DNA from: an uncultured Acidobacteriia bacterium
GTDB taxonomy: Bacteria; Acidobacteriota; Terriglobia; Bryobacterales; Bryobacteraceae
Length of the DNA stretch: 64,000 bases
Direction of reading: 5' to 3'
Assembly: GCA_903900705.1 (NCBI GenBank)
Contig: CAIUOG010000172.1
Span: forward strand, 1-64,000
Of the stretch, positions 52,913-62,382 are shown piece after piece; position 1 is the first letter of the stretch, and each line of letters starts with the position of its first letter. Below the pieces are notes generated by a model. The model did not search any database. It was not told where the DNA came from and saw only the letters and a list, made by a program, of their open reading frames with translations. A program made the translations under genes and the position numbers.

Positions 52913-54026
52913 TCAGCGCCGTTTCCTTCGGATCATACGGAGTGCCGTCCTGCCGGAAGACCTCATGGAACCAGATGGCCGGAGCGCGGTCCGTGTACGG
53001 CTTCTGCCAGGAATCCCACGGCAGATAGGTCTGCGTCTTACCCGCCGCGAAACCCCAGTTGATGGCCGCCACATGGTGCTTCTTCGCAATCGGCAAACTG
53101 CCCTGGAAGGTGCTGCCGTTGCCGCGCGCCATATACTCGGTGCAGATCAGCGGCCGTCCGAATTTTTCCAGCTGCGCGATCTTGCTCTCGAACACTTCCG
53201 GCTTGTCGTAGTTGTGGAAGGAGATCACGTCAGACAGCGTGATCTGCAGCTTGCCCATCGGCCCCATCGCGTCCAGCGACGACCAGTCGCCCGTCCACAC
53301 GCCGCTGGTGAGAGGCTGCGAGGGCAGCGCGGCGCGCGCCCACGCAAACGCCCTGGGCAGCATCGCCAGTACCAGTTCCTTCTTGTTCTTCGGCTCTTTG
53401 GAACCATAGCTCGAACGGTTGTCGTTATCCGGTTCATTCCAGATATCCCAGGCCAGCACGCGCGGGTCCTGCCCGAATGCCTTCACCACTCCCGTCACGT
53501 AAGCTTCCAGACGCTCCGCCTGAGCCGGATCCTGCAGCGCCGCCGCGCCCGGCCCCTGCACCCAGCCCGAATTGTGCACGCCGGGCACGGGTTCGTGCTG
53601 CTTGCCCTGGGCGGGTAGCGGGTCCCAGCAGGAATCGAACAGAACAAAAAGCGGCCGCACATGGTGCTTCGCGGCGATCGTCAGAAACTGATCGATCCGC
53701 TGTTTATAGCCGGACGAACTCTCCTGCCAGACCAGGTCATGCAGAAATACCCGCATCGTGTTCATCCCGATGCTTTCCGCCCAGGTCATCTCCAGTTCAA
53801 TCCGCGCCGGATCAAACGTCTCCGCCTGCCACATCTCCAGTTGGTTGATCGCAGAGGAGGGGATATAGTTCCCGCCCACCAGCCAGGGCTGTTTGGCGTA
53901 CCAGTCATTGGCCTTTTGGGCTGACCAGGGCTTGTTCCCGGCGGGAATATTCTGAGCGGAGGCGCTCCGGGCGAGCAGCAGGGAAGCCAGCAGCGGCAGA
54001 AGAATCGGCAAACGGCGCATGAACAA
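52887..54026 (-). CDS. Secreted glycoside hydrolase, GH5-like
   Basis: 379 residues with a signal peptide ([19 protein letters not shown]). A TIM-barrel glycosidase with the acid/base Glu in [13 protein letters not shown] and the nucleophile Glu in [15 protein letters not shown], the two-glutamate arrangement of clan [16 protein letters not shown] and [13 protein letters not shown] fit strands 3 and 6. Likely acts on beta-linked plant or microbial polysaccharide; cellulase, mannanase or xylanase cannot be separated by eye. The stop overlaps eutC. Confidence 0.8.
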   Translation of the reverse strand: MFMRRLPILLPLLASLLLARSASAQNIPAGNKPWSAQKANDWYAKQPWLVGGNYIPSSAINQLEMWQAETFDPARIELEMTWAESIGMNTMRVFLHDLVWQESSSGYKQRIDQFLTIAAKHHVRPLFVLFDSCWDPLPAQGKQHEPVPGVHNSGWVQGPGAAALQDPAQAERLEAYVTGVVKAFGQDPRVLAWDIWNEPDNDNRSSYGSKEPKNKKELVLAMLPRAFAWARAALPSQPLTSGVWTGDWSSLDAMGPMGKLQITLSDVISFHNYDKPEVFESKIAQLEKFGRPLICTEYMARGNGSTFQGSLPIAKKHHVAAINWGFAAGKTQTYLPWDSWQKPYTDRAPAIWFHEVFRQDGTPYDPKETALIRSLTAAQ

Positions 54027-54094
54027 AAGTCTATGCCATCGCCCGCGAGCGTCACCGGTCTCCCCGGCAAAACAAGGTCACGCTAAAATGTCGT

Positions 54095-54124
54095 TGTGGA
54101 TATCCCGCGCAAAACTGTGGATAT
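54095..54124 (+). repeat. Two DnaA-box-like direct repeats upstream of dnaB
   Basis: TGTGGATATCC occurs twice, with starts exactly 21 bases apart. Nine-base cores TGTGGATAT differ at one position from the consensus DnaA box complement TGTGGATAA. The two-turn spacing puts both on the same face of the helix. They may be DnaA sites regulating dnaB or an operator for another factor. Confidence 0.5.
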
Positions 54125-54223
54125 CCGGCTCAGAACGCCTGTCTGGTCGGCCCTTCCCGGTTTTCCGATTTGCACAGTTGTAATCAACAGGCTGCTCCCG
54201 CTACTGTGAAACCCGAACCCCGC

Positions 54224-55612
54224 ATGGCCTCCGGCACCCGACCCACGAACATGGAGAACGCCGCCTTCGACAAAGGGCTGCCCACCAACATCGACGCCGA
54301 ACGCTTCATTCTCGGCTCCGTGATGCTGGATGACGCGCGCTTCATCGAAATCGCGGGCTCGCTGTTTCAGGAGGATTTCGCCCTCGAAAAGCACCGCCGC
54401 ATCTTCCAGCGCATGAGCGACCTGCACGGGCGCGGCGAGAAGATCGACCGGGTTACGGTCGCCAACGAACTGCTGCGCTTTGGCGAACTCGAATCGGTGG
54501 ACGGCCTCAGCTATCTGGTCTCCCTCGACGACGGCCTGCCGAAGATTTCCAACCTCGAAAGCTACGTCCGGATTGTCCGCGACAAGGCGACCCTGCGCCG
54601 CATTGCCGTCTCCGCCCAGCATCTGATGAACCGCGCGCTGGCGGGTGAGGAAGACCCTTCCGAGATCCTCGCGGGCGCCGAGGAAACGCTCCTCAAGCTG
54701 GGGGAAATCCGGACCGAAAAGGGCCTGATGACCCCGATGGAGGTCATTCAGAATTACGCGGGCGGTCTGAACGCCTTTCTCGACCCCAGTCGCCGCGTGA
54801 AGGGCGTCAGCACCGGCTTCACCAAACTGGATGAAATGACCGGCGGCATGAAAGGCGGCGAACTGATCATCCTCGCCGCCCGCCCCGCCATGGGCAAGAC
54901 GGCGTTTGCACTGAACATTGCGTGGCATGTGGCGACCAAACTGTTCCAGCCGGTTGCCATCTTCTCGCTCGAAATGTCGCAGGAATCCCTGCTCACTCGT
55001 ATGCTGTGCGCGGCATCCCGCGTCGATTCCCAGCGCTTCCGCACCGGCTACCTCAACGAGCAGGAACGACAGAAGCTCCGCCAGGCCGCCAATCAGATGG
55101 TGGAAGCGCCGATTTACATCGACGACACCGCGGGCTGCCATCTGATGGACATGCACGCCAAGCTGCGCAAAGTGCAGCAGTCCGGCCAGAAACTGGGCCT
55201 CGTGGTGGTCGATTACCTGCAGCTGATGAGCTCCAAGGGCAAGGTCGAAAACCGCAACCAGGAAGTCTCACAGATTTCCCGCGGTCTGAAGCTCATGTCG
55301 AAGGAACTGGATTGCCCGTTCCTGGTGCTCTCCCAGCTGAGCCGCGCCACGGAAACGCGCCAGGGCGATCACCGTCCGCAGTTGAGCGACCTCCGTGAAT
55401 CCGGCTCCATCGAGCAGGACGCCGATATCGTGGGCTTCATCTTCCGCGAGGAAGTCTATAAGCGCGATCGCGAAGATCTGCGCGGTCTGGCCGAATTCAT
55501 CGTTGCCAAACAGCGCAGCGGTCCCGTCGGCACCGTGCCCCTTGTCTTCCTCCACGCGCAGACGCGCTTTGAGAATCGCGCGGAAGATCTGGGTGACATT
55601 CCTCCGGAGTAG
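54224..55612 (+). CDS. dnaB: Replicative DNA helicase DnaB
   Basis: About 462 residues; the true start is uncertain (ATGs at MASGTRP and MENAAF, the latter nine codons later, plus an upstream GTG and TTG; none has a good Shine-Dalgarno). The N-terminal domain begins [19 protein letters not shown]. The C-terminal RecA-like domain has Walker [16 protein letters not shown], Walker [13 protein letters not shown] and the arginine-finger region [11 protein letters not shown] ... [13 protein letters not shown]. It unwinds DNA at the replication fork as a hexamer. No intein is seen. The helicase is not beside rplI here; the downstream gene is inositol oxygenase. Confidence 0.95.
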   Translation: MASGTRPTNMENAAFDKGLPTNIDAERFILGSVMLDDARFIEIAGSLFQEDFALEKHRRIFQRMSDLHGRGEKIDRVTVANELLRFGELESVDGLSYLVSLDDGLPKISNLESYVRIVRDKATLRRIAVSAQHLMNRALAGEEDPSEILAGAEETLLKLGEIRTEKGLMTPMEVIQNYAGGLNAFLDPSRRVKGVSTGFTKLDEMTGGMKGGELIILAARPAMGKTAFALNIAWHVATKLFQPVAIFSLEMSQESLLTRMLCAASRVDSQRFRTGYLNEQERQKLRQAANQMVEAPIYIDDTAGCHLMDMHAKLRKVQQSGQKLGLVVVDYLQLMSSKGKVENRNQEVSQISRGLKLMSKELDCPFLVLSQLSRATETRQGDHRPQLSDLRESGSIEQDADIVGFIFREEVYKRDREDLRGLAEFIVAKQRSGPVGTVPLVFLHAQTRFENRAEDLGDIPPE

Positions 55613-55626
55613 GCGATAATAGAAGC

Positions 55627-56499
55627 GTGCAGACCGCGCATTTGGAAACTCAGCCCCTCGAAACTCAGCCCCTCGAAAGCCTGGATCAATGGGATGATGC
55701 CGTTCGGGATCGTTACGACCCGAACAAGAAGAAGGAGGAGTTCCGTCAGTACGACGATAAGACTCCGCCCGTGGTGCGCGAGTTCTATCGCCAGAACCAT
55801 CAGTTCCAGACCCTGGATTCCGTGCTGGCCCGCGAGAAGGAATACGGCTCGCTGCAGCGCGGCGAGATGGGCATCTGGGAAGCGATGGAGAAGCTCAATA
55901 CGCTGGTGGACGACAGCGATCCGGATACCAATCTTTCCCAGATTGAACACAATCTGCAAACGGCGGAGGCCATCCGTCGGGACGGGCATCCGCGATGGAT
56001 GATCCTCGCGGGTTTTATCCACGATCTGGGCAAGATGCTCTGCTTCTACAACGAACCGCAATGGGCGGTCGTCGGCGATACCTTCCCGGTCGGCTGTGCC
56101 TGGTCCGACAGGATTGTCTACCCCGAATTCTTCGCCGCCAATCCGGACCGTCTGCGCCCGGAACTGCAAACCGAAAACGGCATCTACGAAGCGGGCTGCG
56201 GACTGCGCAATGTTCACCTCTCCTGGGGACACGATGAGTACCTTTACCGCGTGACGAAGGAATATCTTCCCGAAGAAGCGCAGTACATGATCCGGTATCA
56301 CTCCTGCTACCCGATTCACCGCGAAGGCGCCTATCAGCACCTGCTTGACGACCATGACCGCGAGATGCTCGAATGGGTTCGAAAATTCAACCCCTACGAT
56401 CTCTATTCGAAGAGCGATTCCCGCCCGAGCATGGATGAACTGCGGTCGTATTACGAAGAACTGGTGAGTGAGTTCTTCCCCGCGAAAATCCGCTGGTAG
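55627..56499 (+). CDS. myo-Inositol oxygenase
   Basis: 290 residues from a GTG. The N-terminus contains a repeated LETQPLE stretch. The HD-type di-iron fold follows: [28 protein letters not shown] (iron ligands in HDLGK), [37 protein letters not shown] and [23 protein letters not shown]. This set is diagnostic of MIOX, the enzyme that opens myo-inositol to D-glucuronate with O2. It is well known in eukaryotes and found in some bacteria. It starts 14 bases after dnaB; the functional links are rather to uronate isomerase and altronate dehydratase in this window. Confidence 0.93.
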   Translation: MQTAHLETQPLETQPLESLDQWDDAVRDRYDPNKKKEEFRQYDDKTPPVVREFYRQNHQFQTLDSVLAREKEYGSLQRGEMGIWEAMEKLNTLVDDSDPDTNLSQIEHNLQTAEAIRRDGHPRWMILAGFIHDLGKMLCFYNEPQWAVVGDTFPVGCAWSDRIVYPEFFAANPDRLRPELQTENGIYEAGCGLRNVHLSWGHDEYLYRVTKEYLPEEAQYMIRYHSCYPIHREGAYQHLLDDHDREMLEWVRKFNPYDLYSKSDSRPSMDELRSYYEELVSEFFPAKIRW

Positions 56500-56539
56500 C
56501 GGGCCCGGGCGCGAAAGCGTCCCCCCACCAAAGCAAAGC

Positions 56540-57226
56540 TTAGTCGTATTTCTCGTAAATCATGCGCTTGCGGTCCACGCCGAGTTCTTTGAGGCGGGAC
56601 CGCAGTTGATCCACCATCTCGCGCAGACCGCAGATGTAGATGTCCATATCGCGCCGCTCCCCCAGAATCTCCGGCACATGCGGCTGTACTCGGCCGGTCA
56701 GGCCACTCCACGCGGCGTTCGGGCGGGTCAGCGTCGGGCGATAAGTGAAGTTCGGGCACGCCGCAGCCAACTCGACAAACTCCTCGTGGTACAGCAGTCC
56801 TTCCTCCTGCCGGACGCCGAACACCAGCGTGAACTGCCGGTCCGGGTGTTCGCGCAACTGTGCCTGCAGCATAGACCGGAAGGGCGCAATGCCTGTGCCC
56901 GTGGCCACAAAAACGGAGTCCGACACAGGCCGCCTCAGGATGAAAGCGCCATAGGGACCCTTGAAGCCAATCTCTTCACCCGGTCGCATGGCAAATAAAA
57001 ACGGCGAAAACTTCCCGTCCGGCACCAGATTGGCGCAAAGCGCAAAGCGGTTCCCCCCGGGGGGCGAGGCGATCGAGTAAGCGCGCGTAATCTCGTTCTC
57101 CCCAATGGTTTGCGTGACGGAGACAAACTGACCGGGCACAAACGCCGTGTCCCAATCCAACGCTTCGAACTCGAAATGCCTGGTGTTCGGCCCGACTTCG
57201 CGCGACCCCACCAGTTTCGCCCTCAT
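56540..57226 (-). CDS. FAD-binding ferredoxin/flavodoxin-NADP reductase-like protein
   Basis: 228 residues. The FAD site is RAYSIASPPG, the NAD(P) site FVATGTGIAPFRSML, and the C-terminal YICGLREMVDQL is the usual last FNR motif. No ferredoxin domain is fused. It may reduce a ferredoxin, flavodoxin or oxygenase partner. The ATG overlaps the CbiX-like stop (ATGA), and both belong to a minus-strand run that includes the zinc-finger and DUF72 genes. Confidence 0.88.
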   Translation of the reverse strand: MRAKLVGSREVGPNTRHFEFEALDWDTAFVPGQFVSVTQTIGENEITRAYSIASPPGGNRFALCANLVPDGKFSPFLFAMRPGEEIGFKGPYGAFILRRPVSDSVFVATGTGIAPFRSMLQAQLREHPDRQFTLVFGVRQEEGLLYHEEFVELAAACPNFTYRPTLTRPNAAWSGLTGRVQPHVPEILGERRDMDIYICGLREMVDQLRSRLKELGVDRKRMIYEKYD

Positions 57227-57585
57227 GCCAGTGCCTCCTGCGCCCGCGCCACCAGAATCCCGCTCAGCCCCGGATGGCCGTCGAGCGGCGGCGTCACGCG
57301 GATGCTAATCCCGTGGGCCGCTTCGAGTTCCCCGACAAGCTTCGGCAGGTCGCGTTTCAGATGGATTCCCAGGGTGAGGAAATACGGCAGCACCAGTACA
57401 GACTCCGCCCCCGCATCCACCAGCTTTTGCACCGCCTGCGGCAGCAAGGGCGCGCACTCGAGAAACGCCGTTTCAAACAGATCCCAGCCGCCCGCCCGGG
57501 CAGCCTGTTCCGCCACGGCCCGAACCGCGTCATTCGCTGAGGCCACGCTGGAGCCGTGCCCGAAAACCACAATTCCTGTCCGCAT
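57223..57585 (-). CDS. Short CbiX-type sirohydrochlorin chelatase-like protein
   Basis: 120 residues, one half-domain, as in archaeal-type CbiXS. The metal-site histidine motifs VFGHGSS and LVLPYFLTLGIHLKRDLP are conserved. Members insert Co or Fe into sirohydrochlorin to make cobalamin or sirohaem precursors. Neighbouring genes are not tetrapyrrole genes, so the exact metal is open. Overlaps the reductase gene by four bases. Confidence 0.85.
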   Translation of the reverse strand: MRTGIVVFGHGSSVASANDAVRAVAEQAARAGGWDLFETAFLECAPLLPQAVQKLVDAGAESVLVLPYFLTLGIHLKRDLPKLVGELEAAHGISIRVTPPLDGHPGLSGILVARAQEALA

Positions 57586-57587
57586 CC

Positions 57588-58259
57588 CTATGGGATGTTT
57601 GCCGGGCCGGTTGGCTCCACAGTTTCTGTCGCTTCGGTGGTCGAAAACTCTTCCACCGCGGGCATCGGAGCATGGAACTGGGTCAGGAAGTCGAGATAGG
57701 CCCGGCTGAAAGCACGGCCGTTGTTGTGCGAAAGCTCCAGTCGCTGCAGGAACGCCACGACGCGCAGCACCCGCTCATCGGTCAGTTGCATCGCGCCCGC
57801 GTCCGGTTTGTCTTCTGACGTATCGGCCTCGTAGGCCTTGACGATGCGCGCGCGAATGTCTTCCACCCGTGCCCGGACCGTTTCGGCAAGCGGTCCGGCA
57901 GCCTCAGGCGCCCGCCCGCGATAGAACAGCATCAAACTTTCGAGCGCCTCGCGGATGTCCAGATCCTTCGCGCCCGGAACTTGCTGCGCGCCATCCACCA
58001 CAGCTGAGCCCAGCAGTACCACCAGCCATTCGTTCTCCTGCAGGAACTCGTCGGGAATCTCGATATCGGCGTTCGGAATCGACGCGGGGTCGAGCGCGCG
58101 CGGCCGCTCGTGCTTGTGCGCCTCCCTCAAATAATCACAATGGAACGGGCAATCGATCGATTGCTCGCGTTCGGTGCCGCAGCAGACCGAACAGATATCA
58201 CCGTTGACGGCAACGCAATGCCGCTTCGGTTTGCGGACCCCACAGATGGCGCAATTCAC
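57588..58259 (-). CDS. Unknown protein with N-terminal cysteine-rich zinc motif
   Basis: 223 residues. Cysteines are arranged as MNCAICGVRKPKRHC, then ICSVCCGTEREQSI, then CPFHC, giving two probable zinc sites in the first 45 residues, similar to SWIM/MYND-like small zinc modules. The rest is mostly helical (LESLMLFYRGRAPEAAGPLAE, VLRVVAFLQRLELSHNNGRAF) with an acidic/Thr-rich C-terminus. No family is recognised. It lies directly against the DUF72 stop and two bases from the CbiX-like start, so it is part of that operon. Confidence 0.6.
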   Translation of the reverse strand: MNCAICGVRKPKRHCVAVNGDICSVCCGTEREQSIDCPFHCDYLREAHKHERPRALDPASIPNADIEIPDEFLQENEWLVVLLGSAVVDGAQQVPGAKDLDIREALESLMLFYRGRAPEAAGPLAETVRARVEDIRARIVKAYEADTSEDKPDAGAMQLTDERVLRVVAFLQRLELSHNNGRAFSRAYLDFLTQFHAPMPAVEEFSTTEATETVEPTGPANIP

Positions 58260-58991
58260 CTATTCAGTATATGAGCAGCTTCGCAGCAGTTCCTCGGCCC
58301 AAATCGCGCCGTTCGGATCTTCCTCGTGCTTGAAGTAGAGGTACACGTCGCGACCGCCGGCGAGCAGGCCCTTCACCTGTTCAGCGAGCGCGGCCCGGTC
58401 AGCCTCCGGGTAATCCGCTTTGCGGAGCCGGAAGTAGCCGAAGTCCGCCGTGAAGATCTTCGGGACTTCCAGCCTGTCGGACTCCGCCAGGCACAATGCC
58501 ACGCCGTTTTGCGCCAGCGTTTCAAATACCGAATCCGTCAGCCAGGACGCGTGCCGGAATTCGAAAGCGAACCGGATATCCCTGGGCAGCAGCGGGAGGT
58601 ACGCGGCCAGGCGGTCCCTGTCCACCTTAAACGTAGGTGGAAACTGGAACAGCACCGGACCGAGCCGCCGCGCCGACCGCAGTGGTTCGAGCGCCTTCAG
58701 AAACAGTTCGGTGAAGCTCTCCGCGTCCTTCATCTTCAGGATGTGCGTCAGCCTCATGTGCGCCTTGCAGGCAAACTGAAAGCCGGCGCCGGAGTCATAC
58801 GGTGTCGCTTCCGCCCAGCCCTCCAGCGTTTTTGCGGAGGGCAACTGGCGGAACGTATAGTTGATTTCCACACTGTTCAGGCGCGTCGCGTAGTGCGCGA
58901 GAAAGCCTTTTGCCGCCACCGTCTTCGGATAGAATGCCGGTTTCCACGCCGGGTAGGAGAAGCCGGATGTACCGGCAAACAGTTGAGCCAT
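58260..58991 (-). CDS. DUF72 (YecE-like) TIM-barrel protein
   Basis: 243 residues with DUF72 motifs: FAGTSGFSYPAWKPAFYP near the start, LNSVEINYTFRQLP, FKAHxRLTH-type FACKAHMRLTH, LGPVLFQFPPTF, FAFEFRHASWLTD and VYLYFKHEEDPNG. The family forms a TIM barrel with phosphate-binding features; its reaction is unknown. It heads a same-strand run with the zinc-motif, CbiX-like and reductase genes. Confidence 0.92.
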   Translation of the reverse strand: MAQLFAGTSGFSYPAWKPAFYPKTVAAKGFLAHYATRLNSVEINYTFRQLPSAKTLEGWAEATPYDSGAGFQFACKAHMRLTHILKMKDAESFTELFLKALEPLRSARRLGPVLFQFPPTFKVDRDRLAAYLPLLPRDIRFAFEFRHASWLTDSVFETLAQNGVALCLAESDRLEVPKIFTADFGYFRLRKADYPEADRAALAEQVKGLLAGGRDVYLYFKHEEDPNGAIWAEELLRSCSYTE

Positions 58992-59113
58992 ACGCCGATT
59001 GGTATCATCTCAGATTAGGCGTCTCAGGTTCGGATTCCGGTCTTGCCGGACCAGCCGGAGCGTAAAGTCGGAACGCGCCGGACAAGTCCGGCGTCTACAA
59101 AATACTGAAATTC

Positions 59114-60901
59114 ATGAAAAGTTTCTTCCTGGTGTTTGCGTTGCTGCTGGCAGGGGGCGTTGCGTCCGCCCAGCAATATTTTGCGTCCACGATTGCGGGG
59201 ACGGGTGGTTCGCCCGGTTGGTCGGGCGACGGTGGCCCGGCGCTGAGCGCCCAGTTCACGAATCCGACCCGAGTCGCGGTCGATGCCGCCGGTAACCTGT
59301 TTATCGCCGACTACACGAACTATTCCGTTCGTCGCGTCGACAAGGTCTCCGGTAACGTCAGCACAGTCGCCGGCAACGGTTCTCTGGGCTTTGCCGGCGA
59401 TGGCGGTAAAGCCGCTGGTTCACAACTCTCCACCATCCTGGACATTGCGGTGGACGCAGCAGGCAACGTGTACATCGCCGATTCCCTGAACGGTCGTGTC
59501 CGCAAGGTCGACACCTCCGGCAACATCAGCACTTTTGCGGGGAACGGCACCCGCGGTTACTCGGGCGACGGCGGTGCGGCGACCAGCGCTTCGCTCTACT
59601 TCCCCGCCGGGCTCGCCGTGGACTCGAACGGCAACGTCTATATTGCTGATTACGGCAATGCCACGGTCCGCAAGGTGAACAGCGCCGGTGTCATTTCCAC
59701 TGTGGCGGGCGTCGGTTACTCCGTCTTCGGGTCCGCGCCCGGTGACGGTGGTCCGGCCACAAAGGCTTTCCTCTCGCTCCCTTATTCCGTCGGCACTGAC
59801 GCCGCGGGGAACATCTACGTGGGCGACATCGGAACCAGCAGCATCCGTAAAATCACCTCGGACGGCAAGATCAACACCTATGTGTCGAACTTCTCGGCCC
59901 AGAACTTCGGCATGGATGCCTCGGGAACCATTTATTACACGGACTATAAATCGAACACCGTCCAGAAGATTCTGCCTGGCGGCACGCGCCTCTGGATTGC
60001 AGGGAACGGCACGGCGGGCTGGAGCGGCGACGGTGGGCCCGCGACGGCGGCCCAGTTTACCTCTCCCTACGGCGTGGCGGTTGACGGCAAAGGCGCGGTT
60101 TACGTGGCCGATTCCGGCAATGCGATCATCCGCAAGCTGACCCCGGTCACTTTCTCGATCGGCGCGGTGGCGAACGCCGCCAATCTCGAAGCCTTCGCCC
60201 CTCCGGTTTCCGGCGTCGGCGACGCATCGCACCCCATCGCGGCCGGTGAAATCGTGGTCGTCTTCGGCGCGGGCCTCGGCCCGGACACGCTGACTGTCGC
60301 GACTCCTTCCGGCGGCCTCTTCCCGAAGACGCTCGGCGGTACGCAGGTCCTGTTTAACGGAACGGCTGCTCCGCTGGTGTACGCCTCGGCAACCGCCGTC
60401 GCCGCGATTGTGCCGTATTCTCTCGATGGCCAGACTTCGGCGCAGGTCAGCGTTGCGTACCAGGGGAAAACCTCGCGTGTGGCCACCATTCCGGTTGCGC
60501 CCACTTCGCCGGGCATCTTCACGGCGAATGCCTCCGGTACCGGCCAGGCGGCTGTCCTGAATCAGAACGGTACCCTGAACAGTGCCACCAATCCGGCGCT
60601 GGTCGGCAGTATCATTACGCTCTATGCAACCGGCGAAGGTCAGACCTCTCCCGGTGGCGTGGATGGCAAGCTGGCGACGGGCAACAACTTGCCCTCGCCG
60701 ATTCAGCCGGTGAGCGTGACGATTGGTGGTCTCCCTGCCGTAGTCAACTACGCGGGCGCTGCCCCCACGCTAGTTGCAGGCCTGATGCAGGTGAACGTGC
60801 AGGTTCCGGCCGGCTTCGCAGACTCCACCGCCGTTCCGGTGGTGCTGCAGGTGGGTGGCGTGAACAGCCCGGCTGTTACTATCGCTGTCGTCAGCCAGTA
60901 A
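59114..60901 (+). CDS. Secreted NHL-repeat protein with Solibacter-type C-terminal domain
   Basis: 595 residues with a signal peptide (KSFFLVFALLLAGGVASA). Residues about 20-340 hold NHL blades, each with a VAVDAAGNLFIADYTN-like unit and intervening GWSGDGGPA segments. Residues about 345-595 carry the C-terminal domain common in Solibacter relatives: NAANLEAF, PIAAGEIVVVFGAGLGPDTL, VLFNGTAAPLVYASATAVAAIVPY and PGIFTANASGTGQAAVLNQNG. This domain is the best clue to the lineage. Function is unknown; probably a secreted surface or binding protein. A strong terminator follows. Confidence 0.9.
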   Translation: MKSFFLVFALLLAGGVASAQQYFASTIAGTGGSPGWSGDGGPALSAQFTNPTRVAVDAAGNLFIADYTNYSVRRVDKVSGNVSTVAGNGSLGFAGDGGKAAGSQLSTILDIAVDAAGNVYIADSLNGRVRKVDTSGNISTFAGNGTRGYSGDGGAATSASLYFPAGLAVDSNGNVYIADYGNATVRKVNSAGVISTVAGVGYSVFGSAPGDGGPATKAFLSLPYSVGTDAAGNIYVGDIGTSSIRKITSDGKINTYVSNFSAQNFGMDASGTIYYTDYKSNTVQKILPGGTRLWIAGNGTAGWSGDGGPATAAQFTSPYGVAVDGKGAVYVADSGNAIIRKLTPVTFSIGAVANAANLEAFAPPVSGVGDASHPIAAGEIVVVFGAGLGPDTLTVATPSGGLFPKTLGGTQVLFNGTAAPLVYASATAVAAIVPYSLDGQTSAQVSVAYQGKTSRVATIPVAPTSPGIFTANASGTGQAAVLNQNGTLNSATNPALVGSIITLYATGEGQTSPGGVDGKLATGNNLPSPIQPVSVTIGGLPAVVNYAGAAPTLVAGLMQVNVQVPAGFADSTAVPVVLQVGGVNSPAVTIAVVSQ

Positions 60902-60950
60902 CGTCACTAAGGTTAGCCAGTCAGTAATCGGGCTCATCCCCAAAACAAAA

Positions 60951-60986
60951 GGAAGCCGGCGGAGCAATCCGCCGGCTTCCTTTTTT
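60951..60986. terminator. Strong bidirectional terminator
   Basis: A 13-bp perfect stem (GGAAGCCGGCGGA/TCCGCCGGCTTCC) with the loop GCAA, followed by TTTTTT on the plus strand and by TTTTGTTTTG on the minus strand. It ends the NHL gene and also the convergent peptidyl-prolyl isomerase gene. Confidence 0.92.
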
Positions 60987-61000
60987 GCGTTTTCCGCTGT

Positions 61001-61969
61001 TTACTTCGCGGCCGGAGGAGCACCGGGAGCCGCCGCCGGTGCGGGTGGGCCAAAGAAACCGTCGTCCATCGTCACATTCGACCGGGCGCGGATCGCCTCC
61101 ACTTCCTTTTTCGCAACTTCCGGACGCAGAGCCTTTTCAATTTCCGCCCGCACATCCGCCAACTGCTTCGTGTTGTGCTCCTGGACGATGATGATGTGGA
61201 AGCCGAAGGGCGACTTCACCGGCTCACTGATCTCGCCAACCTTCTGCGCAAATGCGGCTTCCTCAAACGGCGGAACCATCATGCCACGATGAAATTCGCC
61301 CAGATCGCCGCCCTGCGCGGCCGAACCGGAATCGTCGGACTCGGATTTAGCCAGTGCGCCAAAGTCACCGCCGGCCTTGAGTTTCGCCACGATTTCCTTC
61401 GCCTTCGCGAGCGCCTGTTCCTCGGTCAGTTCCGGTTTGCCCTCCGCGCCCGGCATGGGAGCACCCTTCATGCGAATCAGAATGTGCTTCGCCTTGACGC
61501 TCTCATAGTCATTCTTGTGCGAGTCGTAGTACATCTTCACCAGCGCGTCGTCCACTTTGGTGCCCTGTTGCAGGTTCTCAAACATCGCCTGCGCCAGCAT
61601 GTTTTCGCGCTGGAAACGAAGTTGCTGCTGAATTTTCGAGGATTTATCGAGACCGGCCGCTTCCGCGCCCTGTGCAAGGAGTTTCAGTTGCACGATGCTT
61701 TCCGCGAATTCGCGCTTCCGCGCGCCGCGGGCAACCGACTGATACTGCGCCGGGAGCGCATCAACCAGGGCCTCATACTGCCCGGCCGTGATCTTCTCGG
61801 TTCCGATCGTGAGAATGACCTTATTCGGGTCTGTGGGGGCCTCCGCCGGCGCAGCCGGTGCCGACATCGCTCCCGCGGCCTTGGGGCCGGGTGCGACGGG
61901 CATGGAGGTGTTCTGCGCGAAGAGCGCCGGGACAGCGGTTATTGCCAAAATGGCGGTGCAAAATTTCAC
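61001..61969 (-). CDS. Exported PpiC/SurA-type peptidyl-prolyl isomerase
   Basis: 322 residues with a signal peptide ([19 protein letters not shown]). A SurA/PrsA-like N-terminal helical region precedes a parvulin domain: [48 protein letters not shown] and [11 protein letters not shown]. The C-terminus is Pro/Ala-rich. It likely helps fold exported or outer membrane proteins in the periplasm. Its stop is 14 bases from the bidirectional terminator. Confidence 0.9.
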   Translation of the reverse strand: MKFCTAILAITAVPALFAQNTSMPVAPGPKAAGAMSAPAAPAEAPTDPNKVILTIGTEKITAGQYEALVDALPAQYQSVARGARKREFAESIVQLKLLAQGAEAAGLDKSSKIQQQLRFQRENMLAQAMFENLQQGTKVDDALVKMYYDSHKNDYESVKAKHILIRMKGAPMPGAEGKPELTEEQALAKAKEIVAKLKAGGDFGALAKSESDDSGSAAQGGDLGEFHRGMMVPPFEEAAFAQKVGEISEPVKSPFGFHIIIVQEHNTKQLADVRAEIEKALRPEVAKKEVEAIRARSNVTMDDGFFGPPAPAAAPGAPPAAK

Positions 61970-62013
61970 CCTTCCATGGTAGCGTAAGCCGCCGGAGCAG
62001 GTTTTTACGCCGC

Positions 62014-62346
62014 TTAGCCCGCCGGTTCCACAATCGCGGACATCGAGCCTTTGGAGCGGGGAAGCCGCCAGTCCCGTCCGTAGGCGTGTACCTGATCGCG
62101 GCCAAATTCCGCTTCCGGCAGTTCACAGGTGATCAAAACGGTCCGGCCGGCGGAATCCACTTCCTGCGCATGCCGCAGGGCCTGTTCCACCGAAAAGATG
62201 AACACCTTCTGCAGCATTTCGATCACGTAGTCGTAGGTATGATCGTCGTCATCCAGAAGGACGACCCGGTAAAGCGGGCTCCTGACATCCTCGCCGGAGA
62301 TCTCGATGCCGGGCGACGTGCCCGGTACAGTTATCGTCTGGCTCAT
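62014..62346 (-). CDS. clpS: ATP-dependent Clp protease adaptor ClpS
   Basis: 110 residues from MSQTITVPG; the longer frame overlaps the methyltransferase. ClpS motifs are [24 protein letters not shown], with the N-degron pocket region, then [29 protein letters not shown]. ClpS delivers N-end-rule substrates to ClpAP. The C-terminus has an extra [18 protein letters not shown]. ClpA is not in the window. Confidence 0.92.
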   Translation of the reverse strand: MSQTITVPGTSPGIEISGEDVRSPLYRVVLLDDDDHTYDYVIEMLQKVFIFSVEQALRHAQEVDSAGRTVLITCELPEAEFGRDQVHAYGRDWRLPRSKGSMSAIVEPAG

Positions 62347-62382
62347 GCTCGAACTCCAGTATAGACATACGATTGAAGCAGC

